The position numbers were made by a program, and so were the translations under genes. The notes beneath the pieces are model-generated. The model was not told where the DNA came from. It made no database searches and worked only from the letters and a program-made list of their open reading frames with translations. This document shows positions 17,249 through 25,666 of a stretch of 64,000 nucleotides of DNA, piece after piece; the stretch's first letter is position 1; the number at the start of each line of letters is the position of its first letter. The stretch comes from Thermohalobaculum sp039815685 (lineage in GTDB: Bacteria > Pseudomonadota > Alphaproteobacteria > Rhodobacterales > Rhodobacteraceae), in assembly GCA_039815685.1 (NCBI GenBank), contig JBCBYV010000001.1, positions 1 to 64,000 on the forward strand. Reading direction: 5' to 3'.

Positions 17249-18272
17249 CCGCCGAGTTGAAGCCTTCCGCGATACCTAGCGCCGGGCCGACCCGGGCGCG
17301 CAGCGCATTGACGACGCCGGTGATGCTCTGCTGCAGGATCTCGACCCGGATCCGGCTCTCCGCAAGTGCCGTGGGCAGGTCGCCGAACTCCTCCACCGCC
17401 GCAAGCTCGGTGTGCGCCTTGCCATAAGCTTCCGCCACCGCCGCGCGCGCGTCCGCGCTCAGATCGGGCCCAAAGGCCACATCGACCGTCCGCTCGGTCG
17501 CATCCAGGATCAGCGCGATCTGGCGCAGCGACCGGCCCGACCGCCGCGCCTCCGCCAGCCGCGGCCTGATTGCGGAGACAGTGCCGAGCGGCGTGCCGAG
17601 GCGGTTGCGCGCCGTCTCCTCCAACGCACCGAGGGTCGCTGCGAAAAGCCGCTGGCTCGTCTCGGCAGGCGCCAGGAAGACGGCATTCCCCGGCTCCCCG
17701 GCCGTGGTCCAGCTCGCACCCCAATCGCCCGTCCATGCCTCCTCGATCTCGCTCGCGAGCCGGTGCAGATCCTCCGCAATCGCCGCGGCATAGGCGCAGC
17801 GGAAGGGCACATCCAGCGCCACCGGCCCGTCATCGTCGTAGAGCACGCGCTCGAAGGCCGGCAGGCCGCGCGCCCCGACCGAAATTTTGGCGAAGGCCAC
17901 CGGATCGTCCACCGGCGCGTTCTCCGCCGCCAGCGTCCGCTCCGTCGTCCGGCCCACGGTGCCGCGGCTGTCGGGCCAGAAGGCGACCTGCAGGATCCGG
18001 CTCTCGTCCTCGATGGGTCCGAAACGCAGATGCTGGATCGCCATCCATGCATCCCATGCTTCCTGGAACGCCGCGCGCAGGCCATCGCCGTCCAAGGTCC
18101 CGCATTCAGGCGGCGCTGCGGTGCGCAACGCATCCGCCGCCGCGACGAAGCCCGCGCTCCCGGGCACCGCCACCTCCTCCAGCAATCGTGCCGCCGCCGC
18201 GCGGTGATCCAGCTCGGCCCCGGCAGGGGGCGCGAGGAGCAAAAAGGTGAAGGCAATCGTCGGAATGCGCAT
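17238..18272 (-). CDS. Imelysin-family iron-regulated periplasmic protein
   Basis: A 344-residue imelysin/IrpA-like (M75) protein with a signal peptide (residues 1-18, ending PPAGA). Helical repeats follow, and the family segment GLPAFERVLYDDD is at about 145-157. No peptidase activity has been firmly shown for this family; members are associated with ferrous-iron or haem handling. The start shares one base with the stop of the di-haem oxidoreductase (TGATG), so the two are translationally coupled. Confidence 0.87.
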   Translation of the reverse strand: MRIPTIAFTFLLLAPPAGAELDHRAAAARLLEEVAVPGSAGFVAAADALRTAAPPECGTLDGDGLRAAFQEAWDAWMAIQHLRFGPIEDESRILQVAFWPDSRGTVGRTTERTLAAENAPVDDPVAFAKISVGARGLPAFERVLYDDDGPVALDVPFRCAYAAAIAEDLHRLASEIEEAWTGDWGASWTTAGEPGNAVFLAPAETSQRLFAATLGALEETARNRLGTPLGTVSAIRPRLAEARRSGRSLRQIALILDATERTVDVAFGPDLSADARAAVAEAYGKAHTELAAVEEFGDLPTALAESRIRVEILQQSITGVVNALRARVGPALGIAEGFNSADGD

Positions 18273-19771
18273 CAGAGACTCTCGAGAAAGCGGATCAGGG
18301 CGGCACGGTCCTCGGGCGGCATCTCCACCACTCGGTCGCGGGCGGCCTGAGCCTCCCCGCCATGCCAGAGAACGGCTTCGAGGAGCGAGCGCCCCCGGCC
18401 GTCATGCAGGAAGTAGGTGTGGCCGCTCACCGCCTCGGTGAGCCCGATACCCCAGAGCGGGGGCGTGCGCCATTCACGCCCGTTGGCACGCAGCTCGGGC
18501 CGATTGTCCGCCAGCCCCTCGCCCATGTCGTGGAGCAGGAGGTCGGTATAGGGCCAGATCAGCTGAAAGCTCTGCTCGAGCTGGTCCTCCAGCCTGTGCG
18601 TCACGAATTTCGGCACATGGCAGGCCGTGCAGCCCGTCTCGTAGAATACCCGCTTGCCGGCCAGCACCTCCGGATCGTCGATATCCCGCCGTGCCGGCAC
18701 CGCGAGGTTGCGGCTGTAGAAGACCACGACATCGAGCGCATGGTCCTCGATCTCGAACTCCCCGCCATGGGGCGCGTTACGGCACACGACCTGCGCCTCG
18801 GTGCACTCCGCCCAACCCTTCGGCTTCAGCGGGCTCGAAATGCCGATATCCCCGGCAAAGGCGCTGGCCGATTGCGAGCGCAGCGTCGGCTCTCCGGCCT
18901 TCAGCCCGAAGCGCCCCAGCATCGGCTGGTCGTACTCCGCCGACCAGGCGATGTTCGCCCGGCCCGAGATCCCGTCCCCGTCCGCGTCCTCCGGGTCTGC
19001 ATGGGCCAGAATGTCGGCCGCCGGGATCGCCTCGAGGAGCCCGAGCCCGATCATCTGCGGGGCGATGCGGGGGGAGAGCATTGCATCCTCCCCAAGCGGG
19101 CCGTAGCCGAGGTTCTCCGCCCGCCAGGTGGGCTTGCGGAGCGACGCGACCTCACCGCCCGAAAGCGCCACCTCGACCTCTTCCCAGTCGACGGCGAGGC
19201 TGTACTCCGCCGGCACGCCGGCGACCGAGAAATCCTGCAGCTGCTCGCCATAGACCGGGTGCGGCATCGCGCCGCCCGGCCCGGGCACCGAGACCCGCAG
19301 CAACAGCGAGACCGCGTTGTCCTCCGCGTTCGCCGGCGGATGGCCGCGCCCGTCCTTCAGATGGCAGCGCTGGCAGGACCGGGCATTGTAGAGCGGGCCG
19401 AGCCCGTCCGAGGCCTTGGTCGAGGCCGGCGACGACACCCACAGCTTCTTGAAGAGCCCGTTACCCACCTTGAAGTCGAGCTCGCGCTCGAAGGGCATGT
19501 TGGCGGAAGAGCTGGAGAAAGCATGGGCATTGGCATAGCCGAACCGCGTTGCCGCCCCCGCGGGCCGGTCCTCGAAGAGCTCCGGTTCGTCGAATTGCGT
19601 TGTCGGGACAGTCACTCCGCCGATGCGCTCCGCCTCGGCCGCTGTCCGTGGCACGACCGACAGATGCGGGTCGCCGAGCCATGCAGTCTCACCCGTCCCG
19701 GCGGCGATGAGCGGCAGGGCAGCAACGCTCGATGCGAGCACCAGCGCGACCCATGCGTGAGAGCCATTCAT
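18272..19771 (-). CDS. Di-haem oxidoreductase (DHOR/DUF1111) of the imelysin module
   Basis: A 499-residue periplasmic protein with a signal peptide (MNGSHAWVALVLASSVAALPLIAA). Two haem c sites are visible, CQRCH (about residue 130) and CTACH (about 390), typical of the DUF1111 or thiol-oxidoreductase family related to MauG/bacterial di-haem peroxidases. I chose ATG 19771; the longer in-frame extension to 20125 has no homologous character and would place the signal peptide internally. It is the first gene of a coupled trio with imelysin and DUF1513. Confidence 0.87.
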   Translation of the reverse strand: MNGSHAWVALVLASSVAALPLIAAGTGETAWLGDPHLSVVPRTAAEAERIGGVTVPTTQFDEPELFEDRPAGAATRFGYANAHAFSSSSANMPFERELDFKVGNGLFKKLWVSSPASTKASDGLGPLYNARSCQRCHLKDGRGHPPANAEDNAVSLLLRVSVPGPGGAMPHPVYGEQLQDFSVAGVPAEYSLAVDWEEVEVALSGGEVASLRKPTWRAENLGYGPLGEDAMLSPRIAPQMIGLGLLEAIPAADILAHADPEDADGDGISGRANIAWSAEYDQPMLGRFGLKAGEPTLRSQSASAFAGDIGISSPLKPKGWAECTEAQVVCRNAPHGGEFEIEDHALDVVVFYSRNLAVPARRDIDDPEVLAGKRVFYETGCTACHVPKFVTHRLEDQLEQSFQLIWPYTDLLLHDMGEGLADNRPELRANGREWRTPPLWGIGLTEAVSGHTYFLHDGRGRSLLEAVLWHGGEAQAARDRVVEMPPEDRAALIRFLESL

Positions 19772-19900
19772 GTTGCTACCAGCATCTTGCAAGTTTCCAT
19801 CGTATCGGCCATGTAGCAGAAAGCCTACGGAATTGCTCGGGGATTTCGCCACCGGCTCGAGAGTCGCAGCCCAGCCCCACCGATCGCGAGAGACGAGCCA

Positions 19901-20320
19901 ATGGCAACTTCGACTGCTGTTGCATATAGCGACGCTCCTTCGACGCGTGCCCTGTGCCTCGATCGTGCCCGACGTTGCGCGGCGCGGGCGCGGCTTGAGC
20001 GTCGGTTGGACAGCGGGTCGGTGCTGAATGCAATGCGCTGCGAGGGTTGCCCGCTGCAGGACGAGACGCTGTCGCTTCTCCTCCGTCTTCTCCCGGTCGC
20101 GCTCAAGCGTCGTGTCGTATTCCACCGGCCCGGTGTGTCGGAGACCACCTTCGATGAGGACTGGCTCCTTCAGCTCATTGAGACCATCCGCCGTGGGGAC
20201 GAGGACAGCGTGATCTTCGCCCTTGCCTCGCGCGTCGATCCGAAGATGCGCAGCACGATACGCTCCCTCGCGGAACAGTGCGTCGCACGCTTTGACTCCA
20301 CGGATTTAGAACTATTCTAA
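19901..20320 (+). CDS. Small hypothetical protein upstream of dps2
   Basis: An open frame of 139 residues, not recognised. The first 45 residues are Arg/Ala-rich and may be non-coding; an internal ATG at 20036 would give a 94-residue protein starting MRCEGC. The C-terminal part is acidic-amphipathic with normal protein character (FDEDWLLQLIETIRRGDEDS...FALASRVDPKMRSTIRSLAEQ). It is divergent from the di-haem oxidoreductase gene and co-directional with dps2. The last codons (LELF-stop) are formed by the ICE box of dps2, so the dps2 promoter lies inside this frame. Confidence 0.5.
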   Translation: MATSTAVAYSDAPSTRALCLDRARRCAARARLERRLDSGSVLNAMRCEGCPLQDETLSLLLRLLPVALKRRVVFHRPGVSETTFDEDWLLQLIETIRRGDEDSVIFALASRVDPKMRSTIRSLAEQCVARFDSTDLELF

Positions 20321-20321
20321 A
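20292..20321 (+). promoter_or_regulatory. dps2 promoter with perfect ICE box (Irr operator)
   Basis: TTGACT (20292-20297), 7 bp, then TTTAGAACTATTCTAAA (20305-20321). The operator is identical to that of dps1, including the three-base spacer, and the distance to the start codon is almost the same (85 versus 84 bp). Irr repression when iron is scarce is inferred. Confidence 0.85.
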
Positions 20322-20405
20322 TCGTTGACGAGCGAACGCGCCGCCGCCTGCGCGAGCGGCACGCCGGCCAGTCGGGAATAGTCCAGACAAGGCGAGGCCA
20401 AGAAC

Positions 20406-20876
20406 ATGCAGAACCTCTCAACCGAACTCGAGGGCGCCGCTCTCGACGCGATCATCGACGGCCTGATGCAGGGTCTTTCCGAAAGCGCCGTCGTGACGAT
20501 GAAGGCGCAGAACTACCACTGGAACGTCACGGGCATGTCCTTCGGATCGCTCCACGAGCTGTTTCAGGAGATCTACGAGGATCACTTCAAGGCGCAGGAC
20601 GATCTGGCCGAGCGCATCAAGTCGCTGGACGGTCATGTGGAAGGCCGGCTGGTCGAGCATGTGAGGCGCTCGAAGGTCGAGGAATGCGACGGGCGCATCC
20701 CCGCCGAGGCGATGGTCGCGAAGCTCGCGGGCGACGAGGCACTGCTCGGCCGGACCATGATCGCGCTGGCGGAGGTCGCGTCCAGATACGGCGACACTCT
20801 CACCGAGGATCTCGCCATCGCGCGCGGTCAGGTGCACGAGAAGTTCGCCTGGCTACTCCGCGCCCACATCAAGTGA
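20406..20876 (+). CDS. dps: Dps/ferritin-like iron storage protein, copy 2
   Basis: A 156-residue Dps family protein, same length as copy 1 at 190-660 and aligned without gaps. Putative ferroxidase residues His38, His50, Asp65 and Glu69 are retained and Gln54 replaces the usual acidic residue. Differences cluster in the second half (for example residues 110-135). GAGG precedes the ATG. Divergence with conserved promoter suggests an older duplication kept under the same iron control, possibly giving mixed 12-mers. Confidence 0.93.
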   Translation: MQNLSTELEGAALDAIIDGLMQGLSESAVVTMKAQNYHWNVTGMSFGSLHELFQEIYEDHFKAQDDLAERIKSLDGHVEGRLVEHVRRSKVEECDGRIPAEAMVAKLAGDEALLGRTMIALAEVASRYGDTLTEDLAIARGQVHEKFAWLLRAHIK

Positions 20877-20881
20877 CGGAG

Positions 20882-20899
20882 CGCGGGCTTCGGCCCGCG
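20882..20899 (+). terminator. Hairpin terminator after dps2
   Basis: CGCGGGC-TTCG-GCCCGCG, a 7-bp GC stem with a UUCG-type tetraloop, starts 6 bp after the dps2 stop. No U-tract follows, as is common in GC-rich alphaproteobacteria. Confidence 0.65.
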
Positions 20900-20930
20900 G
20901 CTCCCCCCGGACGACGCCTAAGCCAGTGCC

Positions 20931-21194
20931 TCAAGCGTCGGTCAGCGCATCGATAGGACAGTCCACGTCCTTCTTTGCGCATTTGCGCCGGTAGGCGATC
21001 GTCCAGCCCTTGAACCGACCGCCGAGCGCCGCCTGCTGTCGCAGCAGCATCTCGATGAAGGCGCGCTTGGCCTTCTTCCCGTCCAGGCGCTTCCACTCGG
21101 ATTTCTGCTTCTTCGTCATCGAGCAGCCGATGCAATGCCCGCCCTTGATCTTGTGCTTGCACACATCGATGCAGGGCGATGGGATCTTGCTCAT
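20931..21194 (-). CDS. DUF1289 family small cysteine protein
   Basis: An 87-residue protein of the DUF1289 family. The N-terminal signature is present: SPCIDVCKH, then CIGCSMT, giving four spaced cysteines that suggest metal or Fe-S binding. ATG 21194 is chosen because it begins the conserved MSKIPSPC start; the longer frame upstream adds no family sequence. It is convergent with dps2 and 85 bp downstream of hemP on the same strand. Function unknown in the family. Confidence 0.85.
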   Translation of the reverse strand: MSKIPSPCIDVCKHKIKGGHCIGCSMTKKQKSEWKRLDGKKAKRAFIEMLLRQQAALGGRFKGWTIAYRRKCAKKDVDCPIDALTDA

Positions 21195-21279
21195 CAACGT
21201 CCTCACAGCTGGCTGGCCCCGCAGCATCTGGGGGGTCCACTGGCAATCGCAATGCGTCCGATAGGGCGTGAAGCTCAGG

Positions 21280-21474
21280 TCACTTCGTCAGGATGAGCTT
21301 GCCTGCGCGGGTCTGCCGCAACGTGTAGAGCACCTCGCCGTGCCGGATCGTCACGGTGTTGGAGTCGCCCAGCAGGGAGCGGCTGTCAACGCTTTCTCCG
21401 GGCGCCCACGATGCCCGGGTGGCTTCGGATGGTTCGCGGTCATCGGGTGTCACGCTGCTGTCCCTCCGCGTCAC
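21280..21474 (-). CDS. hemP: Haemin uptake protein HemP
   Basis: A 64-residue protein ending in the HemP family signature: SRSLLGDSNTVTIRHGEVLY, then LRQTRAGKLILTK. The start is GTG 21474 with a strong GGAGGAGA Shine-Dalgarno. HemP/HmuP proteins are small factors linked to haem uptake operons, and HmuP acts as an activator in rhizobia. Here it is separated from the hmu operon by about 5 kb, but remains inside the iron-related block. Confidence 0.85.
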   Translation of the reverse strand: MTRRDSSVTPDDREPSEATRASWAPGESVDSRSLLGDSNTVTIRHGEVLYTLRQTRAGKLILTK

Positions 21475-21644
21475 GCTCTCCTCCCCGGTCGCTCGTCCTT
21501 CGGGGATGTCATGAACGGAGTATCAGACGAAAACCATCGGACAAAGCGCTTTCCCGACTGCGGCACTCGGATATCCGCGAATGTGAACCCGAGACCACCG
21601 ATGGGTTCGCGCCAGAGCACCTTCTTACATAACGTGCTCATGTC

Positions 21645-21709
21645 ATGCTCGGGCTTGACCCGAGCATCCACGGCCGGTGGCGCAGGATTGCCGGGTCAAG
21701 CCCGGTAAT
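21645..21709. repeat. Inverted pair of REP-like palindromes
   Basis: Two hairpins: 21645-21667 (9-bp stem ATGCTCGGG, loop CTTGA) and 21687-21709 (stem ATTGCCGGG with one wobble, loop TCAAG). The loops are reverse complements, so the pair forms a BIME-like inverted unit. Similar elements are at 46211-46287 and 63049-63069. They lie between the hemP promoter region and the convergent-facing 3' end of the LysR gene. Confidence 0.75.
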
Positions 21710-21747
21710 GACGCAATTGCAGTGAGCACGTCTGGTCGGTCCGCGGG

Positions 21748-22638
21748 CTAGGGCGCCATGCACCATTGCTCCACGAACTCGACAAAGAGCCGGACCCTCG
21801 CCGAGAGATGCCGGGCGGGCGGGTAGATCACCTGCAGCATGCGCGCCGGGAACCGGTGATCCGGCAGGACGGCGACCAGCCGTCGATGCTCCAGCGCCTG
21901 ACGCACGGCGTATTCGGGCAGGAGCGCTATGCCGAGGCCTTCCAGCGCGGCCGTCAGCAGCGGCTCGAGATTGTTCGAGGTCAGCACCGGCCTGACGGGC
22001 ACAGCAACCGGTCCCGCCGGCCCCTCCATCGCCCAGATCGCGGGTCCGGCATCCTGGCGCAGATAGAGGATGGCATGATCGCCGAGCGCCACCGCGTCCC
22101 CGGGCGTCCCCCGCGCTTCCAGATAGGCCGGTGCCGCGCAGGCAAGATAGCTCAGCGTCATGATGCGGTGATCGACGAGGTTCGTCGCCTCATCCGGCTC
22201 CGCCACACGGATCACCACGTCGAACCCCTCGGCGATCGGGTCCACCAGCCGGTTCTCGAAGCTCATATCGATCTCGACCTTCGGGTGGCGCTTGAGAAAC
22301 GCCGCCGTGACGGCCGAGAAGTTCAGCTCGCCAAAGGAAGTCGGCGCGCTGACCTTCAGCCGTCCCTCCGGCTCGCTTCGTGCGGCCTGCACCGAGTGCT
22401 CGATCTCCTCGAGATCATCCAGCAGCTGGCGTGCCCGCTCATAGAGCGCACGACCCGTGCTGTTCGGCGCCACGCTCCGCGTCGTCCGATGCAGAAGCTG
22501 CACCCCAAGCCGCTCCTCGAGCCTGATCACCAGCCGATTGATCGAGGAACGCGACTGGCCCAGCGCGCGGGCGGCGGCGGAAAACCCCTCCGCCTCGATC
22601 ACCGCCACGAAGGCGTGCAGCTCCGAGAACCGATCCAT
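21748..22638 (-). CDS. LysR-family transcriptional regulator
   Basis: A 296-residue LysR regulator. The helix-turn-helix is at about residues 3-60 (MDRFSELHAFVAVIEAEGFS; SRSSINRLVIRLEERLGVQLL). The effector-binding domain follows. ATG 22638 is the standard LysR start. It is divergent from the isochorismatase-like gene (249 bp apart), so it probably controls the isochorismatase/amidohydrolase pair. The effector is unknown. Confidence 0.9.
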   Translation of the reverse strand: MDRFSELHAFVAVIEAEGFSAAARALGQSRSSINRLVIRLEERLGVQLLHRTTRSVAPNSTGRALYERARQLLDDLEEIEHSVQAARSEPEGRLKVSAPTSFGELNFSAVTAAFLKRHPKVEIDMSFENRLVDPIAEGFDVVIRVAEPDEATNLVDHRIMTLSYLACAAPAYLEARGTPGDAVALGDHAILYLRQDAGPAIWAMEGPAGPVAVPVRPVLTSNNLEPLLTAALEGLGIALLPEYAVRQALEHRRLVAVLPDHRFPARMLQVIYPPARHLSARVRLFVEFVEQWCMAP

Positions 22639-22887
22639 CCTCCACCTGTTTGAAATCCGGGACAGTCTGTCAACGGATCGGCTGATTGTCGCGTGCGACG
22701 TATCGTCCACATTCCGCACTATTCGAGGATCGGCGGCGGGAGCCCGGCAATGAGATCAACCGACCATCGCCCTGACATCCGCTGGCTGCAGCGGCGCGCC
22801 CGTGCGTCGTTTCGCCGATCCTGACCCCAAGCCCGACCCGAGGCCCGACCCTGCGAAACGCCACTACGACCGAGAAGGATACCGCCC

Positions 22888-23568
22888 ATGTCGACCGAGA
22901 AGCTCCAGGTTCTGACGCCCGAGAACAGCCAGCTCATCTTCATCGATCATCAGCCGCAGATGGCCTTTGGCGTCGCCAGCATCGACCGCCAGCTTCTAAA
23001 GAACAACGTCGTGGCCCTCGCCAAATCGGCGAAGCTCTACGGCATCCCGACCACCATCACGACCGTCGAGACCGACAGCTTCTCGGGCCACACCTATCCC
23101 GAACTGCTCGGTGTCTTTCCGGAGCATCCGATCCTCGAGCGCACCTCGATGAACTCCTGGGACGATCAGAAGGTGCGCGACGCGCTGGCGAAGAGCAGCC
23201 GCAAGAAGGTCGTCGTCTCGGGCCTCTGGACCGAAGTCTGCAACGTCACCTTCGCGCTCAGCGCGATGCTCGAGGGCGAGTACGAGATCTACATGGTCGC
23301 CGACGCTTCGGGCGGCACCTCGATGGACGCGCACAACTACGCCATGGACCGGATGGTGCAGGCGGGCGTCGTGCCGATGACCTGGCAGCAGGTGCTGCTC
23401 GAATGGCAGCGCGACTGGGCCAGGCGCGACACCTACGACGCCTGCATGGACATCGTGCGCGAGCATTCGGGCGCCTACGGGATGGGCGTCGATTACGCCT
23501 ACACCATGGTCCACAAGGCGCCCGAGCGCGTCGAGCACGGCCCTCGGATCGACCCGGCCGCCGCCTGA
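22888..23568 (+). CDS. Isochorismatase-like cysteine hydrolase (YcaC type)
   Basis: A 226-residue cytoplasmic hydrolase. The catalytic Asp20 (LIFIDHQPQM) and nucleophile Cys118 (SGLWTEVC) are visible. The WTEVC motif and length resemble E. coli YcaC, whose substrate is not firmly known. Relatives hydrolyse amides such as N-carbamoyl compounds or nicotinamide. It is followed 127 bp later by an exported amidohydrolase and is probably under the divergent LysR regulator. Confidence 0.85.
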   Translation: MSTEKLQVLTPENSQLIFIDHQPQMAFGVASIDRQLLKNNVVALAKSAKLYGIPTTITTVETDSFSGHTYPELLGVFPEHPILERTSMNSWDDQKVRDALAKSSRKKVVVSGLWTEVCNVTFALSAMLEGEYEIYMVADASGGTSMDAHNYAMDRMVQAGVVPMTWQQVLLEWQRDWARRDTYDACMDIVREHSGAYGMGVDYAYTMVHKAPERVEHGPRIDPAAA

Positions 23569-23695
23569 CACCCTCGTCACGGCACAGGAAGCGACACCTT
23601 CGCCGCGCGGCGCGGCCCAACCGGGACGCGCCGCCACGATCGATGCCCCGAAAATCCATGCCCTCGAGATCGACGCCCGAGAAAGGTATCTGACC

Positions 23696-25486
23696 ATGAC
23701 GATGATGCTCGACCGCCGGCAGATGATCGCCGGCGCTGCCACTCTCATCGCAGCCCCCGCCGCCCACGCTCAGACCCAGCAAGCCCGGGGCACCTCCGCG
23801 GACCTCGTGCTCCTCAACGGCCGGATCACGACCATGGACCCCGCCCAGCCGGAAGCCGCCGCCCTCGCCGCGCGCGACGGCGTCTTCACCGCGGTCGGCA
23901 GCGAGGATCAGATCCGCCCCCTCATCGGCCCTTTCACCCAGGTGATCGACGCGCGCGGCCAGCGCGTCATCCCGGGCCTTATCGACAGCCACACCCACGC
24001 CATCCGCGGCGCTGTGAACTACAATCTCGAAGTGCGCTGGGACGGCGTCGACAGCCTCGAGGAAGCGCTCCACCTCCTCCGCCAGCAGGCCGACCGGACG
24101 CCCGAGGGACAGTTCATCCGCGTCGCCGGCGGCTTCTCGGAGTTTCAGTTCAAGGAGAAGCGCCTACCCACGGTCGCCGAGCTCGACGCGGTCGCCCCCA
24201 ACCACCCCGTGCTCATCCACCACCTCTACAAGCTCACGCTCCTGAACTCGAAGGCGGTCGAGTGGTACGGCTACGACCAGCCCGGCCACCCGACCTATGC
24301 CGGTGGGGTTATCGAGAAGGATGCGGGCGGCAACGCCACCGGCCGGCTCCTCGCCGCACCCTCCGGCCTCGTGATGTACAAGACCCTCGCGGCGGCCCCG
24401 AAGCTCTCGATCCGCGACCAGATCAACAGCGCAGTACACTATTTCGACGTTCTGAACGCGCTCGGCATCACCTCGGTCTCCGACGCAGGCGGCGGCGGCA
24501 TGGATTTCCCCGATGCCGACCCCTACCGCGTCATCCGCTGGCTCCATCGGGAGCGTCTGCTGACCACGCGCATCGGCTACCACTCCTTCCCGCAGGTGAA
24601 GGGCCGCGAGCTCGAGGACTACAGGACCTGGACCGCCAGCACCCGGGCGGGGCACGGCGACGACATGCTGAAATTCGTCGGCGCGGGCGAGAACCTTGCC
24701 TGGGCATCCTACGACTTCGAGATCTTCGCCGATGCACGCCCCGATATCGACGACGGGGCGGAGGACTACCAGCGCGAGGTGATGACGGTGCTCGGCGAGA
24801 ACGGCTGGCCCTTCCGTCAGCACGTCACCTATGACGAGACCGGCGACCGCCTCCTGCCGGTCTACGAGGATGTCGCCCGGGGTGCCGGTCTCACGCCCGG
24901 CTGGTTCATCGACCACGTGGAGACCTTCAGCCAGCGCAATCTCGAGCGCATCGCAGAGCTTGGCGGCGGCATCGCCCTCCAGAACCGCATCCAGTTCCAA
25001 GCCGAGGACTTCATCGCCAACTACGGGGCGGAGGCGCTGAGAGAGACCCCCAACTTCCGCGCCATTCTGGACCTAGGCGTGCCCGTCGGCGGTGGCACGG
25101 ACGCGACCCGCGTGACCTCCTTCAACCCTTGGTACTCGATCCAGTGGATGACCACCGGCCTCTCCCGCGGCGGGCTCCGCATGTATGACGATGCGAACCT
25201 GCTCACGCGGGAGGAGGCGCTCCGGATCTGGACCACCGGCTCCGCCTGGTTCTCGGGCGATGCTGGCCGAAAGGGTGCGATCACCCCGGGCCAGATGGCC
25301 GACTTCGCCGTGCTTGACCGGGACTACTTCACGGTCACGGATGCGGAGATCGCGCGCCTCGGCTCGGACCTCACCGTCCTCGGCGGCGAGGTCGTGCACG
25401 GCACCGGGTCCTTCGCGATCCAGAACCTCCGGCACCTGCCCCCCGTCAGCCCCGACTGGTCCCCCGTGATCCTCCAGCAGGGCTGA
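23696..25486 (+). CDS. Exported YtcJ-like metal-dependent amidohydrolase
   Basis: A 596-residue amidohydrolase of the YtcJ/amidohydrolase-3 type. The N-terminus (LDRRQMIAGAATLIAAPAAHAQ) looks like a twin-arginine signal, so a periplasmic location is likely. Metal-binding HxH is in VIPGLIDSHTHA (about residue 95). The C-terminal composite domain includes GQMADFAVLDRDYF. The substrate is unknown. It is co-directional with the isochorismatase-like gene and may act on a related amide. Confidence 0.85.
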   Translation: MTMMLDRRQMIAGAATLIAAPAAHAQTQQARGTSADLVLLNGRITTMDPAQPEAAALAARDGVFTAVGSEDQIRPLIGPFTQVIDARGQRVIPGLIDSHTHAIRGAVNYNLEVRWDGVDSLEEALHLLRQQADRTPEGQFIRVAGGFSEFQFKEKRLPTVAELDAVAPNHPVLIHHLYKLTLLNSKAVEWYGYDQPGHPTYAGGVIEKDAGGNATGRLLAAPSGLVMYKTLAAAPKLSIRDQINSAVHYFDVLNALGITSVSDAGGGGMDFPDADPYRVIRWLHRERLLTTRIGYHSFPQVKGRELEDYRTWTASTRAGHGDDMLKFVGAGENLAWASYDFEIFADARPDIDDGAEDYQREVMTVLGENGWPFRQHVTYDETGDRLLPVYEDVARGAGLTPGWFIDHVETFSQRNLERIAELGGGIALQNRIQFQAEDFIANYGAEALRETPNFRAILDLGVPVGGGTDATRVTSFNPWYSIQWMTTGLSRGGLRMYDDANLLTREEALRIWTTGSAWFSGDAGRKGAITPGQMADFAVLDRDYFTVTDAEIARLGSDLTVLGGEVVHGTGSFAIQNLRHLPPVSPDWSPVILQQG

Positions 25487-25666
25487 ACCCCGGAAGTGCC
25501 TTCCCGAGAACGCAAGTGGGCGCTGGCCAGGCCCGCGCCCGCCCATGCCGCCCGCCTCGAGGGAACCCGGCATCCTGTACTGACCGCCGGCGGCTGAGCG
25601 CCGTCACCGCCGCCCGCCCGCGGCGCACACCCACGGCGCACAGCGCTGGGGGCCAGCGAAGTGGGG

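Noticed and set aside
19772..20125. N-terminal extension of the di-haem oxidoreductase frame
   Set aside because: It would place the signal peptide at residue 118 and overlaps the upstream promoter zone; ATG 19771 begins the signal peptide directly.
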